A stretch of DNA of 7,786 bases from Rhodocyclales bacterium (GTDB lineage Bacteria; Pseudomonadota; Gammaproteobacteria; Burkholderiales; Rhodocyclaceae). Under the pieces are notes generated by a model that made no database searches, had not been told where the DNA came from, and saw nothing but the letters and a program-made list of their open reading frames with translations. The stretch is from NCBI GenBank assembly GCA_021413665.1, contig JAIOPW010000185.1, positions 1-7,786 on the forward strand, read 5' to 3'. This document shows positions 6,498 through 7,786 of this stretch, one piece after another. Position numbers and translations under genes: made by a program. How positions within the stretch are numbered: position 1 is the stretch's first letter; each line of letters starts with the position of its first letter.

Positions 6498-6501
6498 CAT
6501 C

Positions 6502-7749
6502 ATGACTACCGCCACCCTTGAAACACCGGCCCAGGCCAAGCGCGCCAAGCAGAAGGTCATGCTGGTCGAAGGCAACGAGGCCGCCGCGCTGGGCGTCGCC
6601 CTGGCGCGCCCGGACATGGTCGCCGTGTATCCGATCACGCCGCAGTCCTCGCTGGTCGAACACGTCGCCAAGCTGATCGCCGACGGCAAGATGGATGCCG
6701 ACATCGTCGATGCCGAGGGCGAGCATTCGGTGCTCTCCGTGTTGCAAGGCGGTGCCCTGGCCGGGGCGCGGACCTATACCGCGACCTGCGGGCCGGGCCT
6801 CGCCTGCATGGTCGAACCCTATTTCCGCACCTCCGGCATGCGCCTGCCCATAGTCATGTCCATCGTCACACGCGACGGCATCACGCCGCAGTCGGTCTGG
6901 GGCGGTCACCAGGATGCGATGACGGTGCGCGAGGTCGGCTGGGTGCAGGTGTATTGCGAGACTGTGCAGGAAGTGCTCGATACCACCATCATGGCCTTCA
7001 AGATCGCTGAGCATCACGACGTGATGCTGCCGGTGAATGTCTGCCTCGACGGCAACTACTTGTCCTACGGCACCTCGCGCGTCGAGCTGCCGAACCAGGA
7101 AGACGTCGATGCCTTCATGGGCGTCAAGGATGTGAACTGGCATGTGGCGCTCGATCCGCTGCGGCCGATGGCCGTCGATCCGCTGACCGGCGGTTCGGGC
7201 GGCAAGGGGCCGTCGACCTTCGTGCGCTACCGCAAGGGCCAGTGCCGCGGCATGCAGAATTCGCTGCGCGTGATCGAGGAAGTACACGCCGAGTGGGCGC
7301 AGCGCTTCGGCCGCAGCTGCGCGCCGCTGGTCGAGGAGTACCGCCTCGACGGCGCCGACTACGCGATCATGACCCTGGGCAGCATGACCGGCGCCGCCAA
7401 GGATGCGATCGACGAGGCGCGCGACGCCGGCAAGAACGTGGGACTGATCAAGATCAAGACCTTCAGCCCCTTTCCGATCGATGCGCTGCTCAAGTCCTTC
7501 GCCAAAATTCAGGCGCTGGGCGTGGTCGATCGTTCGGTCGGCTTCCGCTGGAACTGCGGGCCGATGTACCAGGAGACCATGGGCGTGCTGTATCGCCTCG
7601 GCCGACATATTCCGTCGATGAGCTTCATCGGTGGCCTCGCCGGAGCCGACATCACGGTCGGCCATTTCCACCGCGTCATCGAAGCCACCGAAAAGCTGCT
7701 GAAGAGCCCCGCGGCGATCGAGCCGGTATGGCTCAACGAAAAGGATTGA
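6502..7749 (+). CDS. padG: Phenylglyoxylate dehydrogenase, alpha subunit PadG
   Basis: The 415-residue product is the alpha subunit of a 2-oxoacid:acceptor oxidoreductase. After about 17 polar, Lys-rich residues comes domain I: VEGNEAAALGVALA (22-35), VYPITPQSSLVEH (42-54), then DAEGEHSVLSVLQGGALAGA and the segment TATCGPGLACMVEP, all typical of POR alpha. Domain II, in the C-terminal third, has YAIMTLGSMTGAAKDAIDEA and IKIKTFSPFP, the family's GS...PFP pattern. The alpha subunit forms the active site together with the TPP-binding beta subunit, which is not in the window (padI, probably downstream). Length and motif order look complete, with no frameshift. The next gene follows two bases after the stop. 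The family is certain; the substrate is inferred from context. Confidence 0.9.
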   Translation: MTTATLETPAQAKRAKQKVMLVEGNEAAALGVALARPDMVAVYPITPQSSLVEHVAKLIADGKMDADIVDAEGEHSVLSVLQGGALAGARTYTATCGPGLACMVEPYFRTSGMRLPIVMSIVTRDGITPQSVWGGHQDAMTVREVGWVQVYCETVQEVLDTTIMAFKIAEHHDVMLPVNVCLDGNYLSYGTSRVELPNQEDVDAFMGVKDVNWHVALDPLRPMAVDPLTGGSGGKGPSTFVRYRKGQCRGMQNSLRVIEEVHAEWAQRFGRSCAPLVEEYRLDGADYAIMTLGSMTGAAKDAIDEARDAGKNVGLIKIKTFSPFPIDALLKSFAKIQALGVVDRSVGFRWNCGPMYQETMGVLYRLGRHIPSMSFIGGLAGADITVGHFHRVIEATEKLLKSPAAIEPVWLNEKD

Positions 7750-7751
7750 CC

Positions 7752-7786
7752 ATGGAACAGACCAAGTATCTCGTGGTCGGCAGCAG
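7752..7786 (+). CDS. padH: Start of PadH-like FAD subunit of phenylglyoxylate dehydrogenase (cut by window edge)
   Basis: Only 11 codons are present, reading MEQTKYLVVGS. The short hydrophobic strand ending in VVGS resembles the first beta-strand and glycine turn of an FAD/NAD-binding Rossmann fold. AAGGA at 7741-7745 is a good ribosome binding site six bases upstream, and the gene begins two bases after the padG stop. In the Azoarcus/Aromatoleum clusters the gene after padG is padH, the epsilon subunit that moves electrons from the ferredoxin subunit to NAD+. The identification rests mostly on gene order, since so few residues are visible. Confidence 0.6.
   Translation, partial: MEQTKYLVVGS

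Noticed and set aside
6104..6505. 133-codon plus-strand frame spanning the padE end, padF and the gap
   Set aside because: It overlaps padF in another frame. padF has eight correctly spaced cluster cysteines and its own ribosome binding site, so this frame is a shadow.
6427..7671. 414-codon open frame on the minus strand opposite padG
   Set aside because: It is a shadow of the padG frame with low-complexity, His/Arg/Ala-rich content and no recognisable domain. padG itself is a complete alpha subunit.

Overview
The window is a piece of an anaerobic phenylacetate-degradation operon. It carries the genes for the alpha-oxidation of phenylacetyl-CoA to phenylglyoxylate (padBCD) and most of the genes for oxidising phenylglyoxylate to benzoyl-CoA (padEFG and the start of padH). 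The high G+C coding sequence, the gene set and its order suggest a denitrifying betaproteobacterium of the Aromatoleum/Azoarcus/Thauera group. That placement is inferred from recognised protein families, not from a database search. The pathway itself is known. The more notable points are an fdhD gene at the head of the operon, an altered N-terminal Fe-S motif in PadB, and a divergent PaaX-family regulator.

Layout. Bases 1-171, minus strand: the N-terminal 57 codons of a PaaX-family regulator, cut by the window edge. Bases 172-368: an AT-rich divergent promoter region with several short inverted repeats. From there every gene is on the plus strand and tightly packed: fdhD (369-1184), padB (about 1200-3959), padC (3956-4603), padD (4600-5520), a 63-base gap, padE (5584-6156), padF (6153-6452), a 49-base gap, padG (6502-7749), and the first 11 codons of a padH-like gene (from 7752, cut by the window edge). 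No RNA gene, mobile element, CRISPR array or terminator was seen.

How the genes work together. PadB (molybdopterin catalytic subunit), PadC (four [4Fe-4S] clusters) and PadD (DmsC/NrfD-type membrane anchor) should form the membrane-bound phenylacetyl-CoA:acceptor oxidoreductase, which passes electrons to quinone. PadB has no Tat signal, so the complex should face the cytoplasm, where CoA thioesters are. FdhD transfers sulfur to the molybdenum cofactor of formate dehydrogenases and probably matures PadB here. PadE, PadF and PadG are the gamma, delta and alpha subunits of a 2-oxoacid:ferredoxin oxidoreductase-type enzyme, phenylglyoxylate dehydrogenase. The downstream gene fits the start of its FAD-dependent, NADH-forming subunit. 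The TPP-binding beta subunit (padI) and a phenylacetate-CoA ligase are not in the window and probably lie further downstream. The PaaX-type protein probably senses phenylacetyl-CoA and controls the operon.
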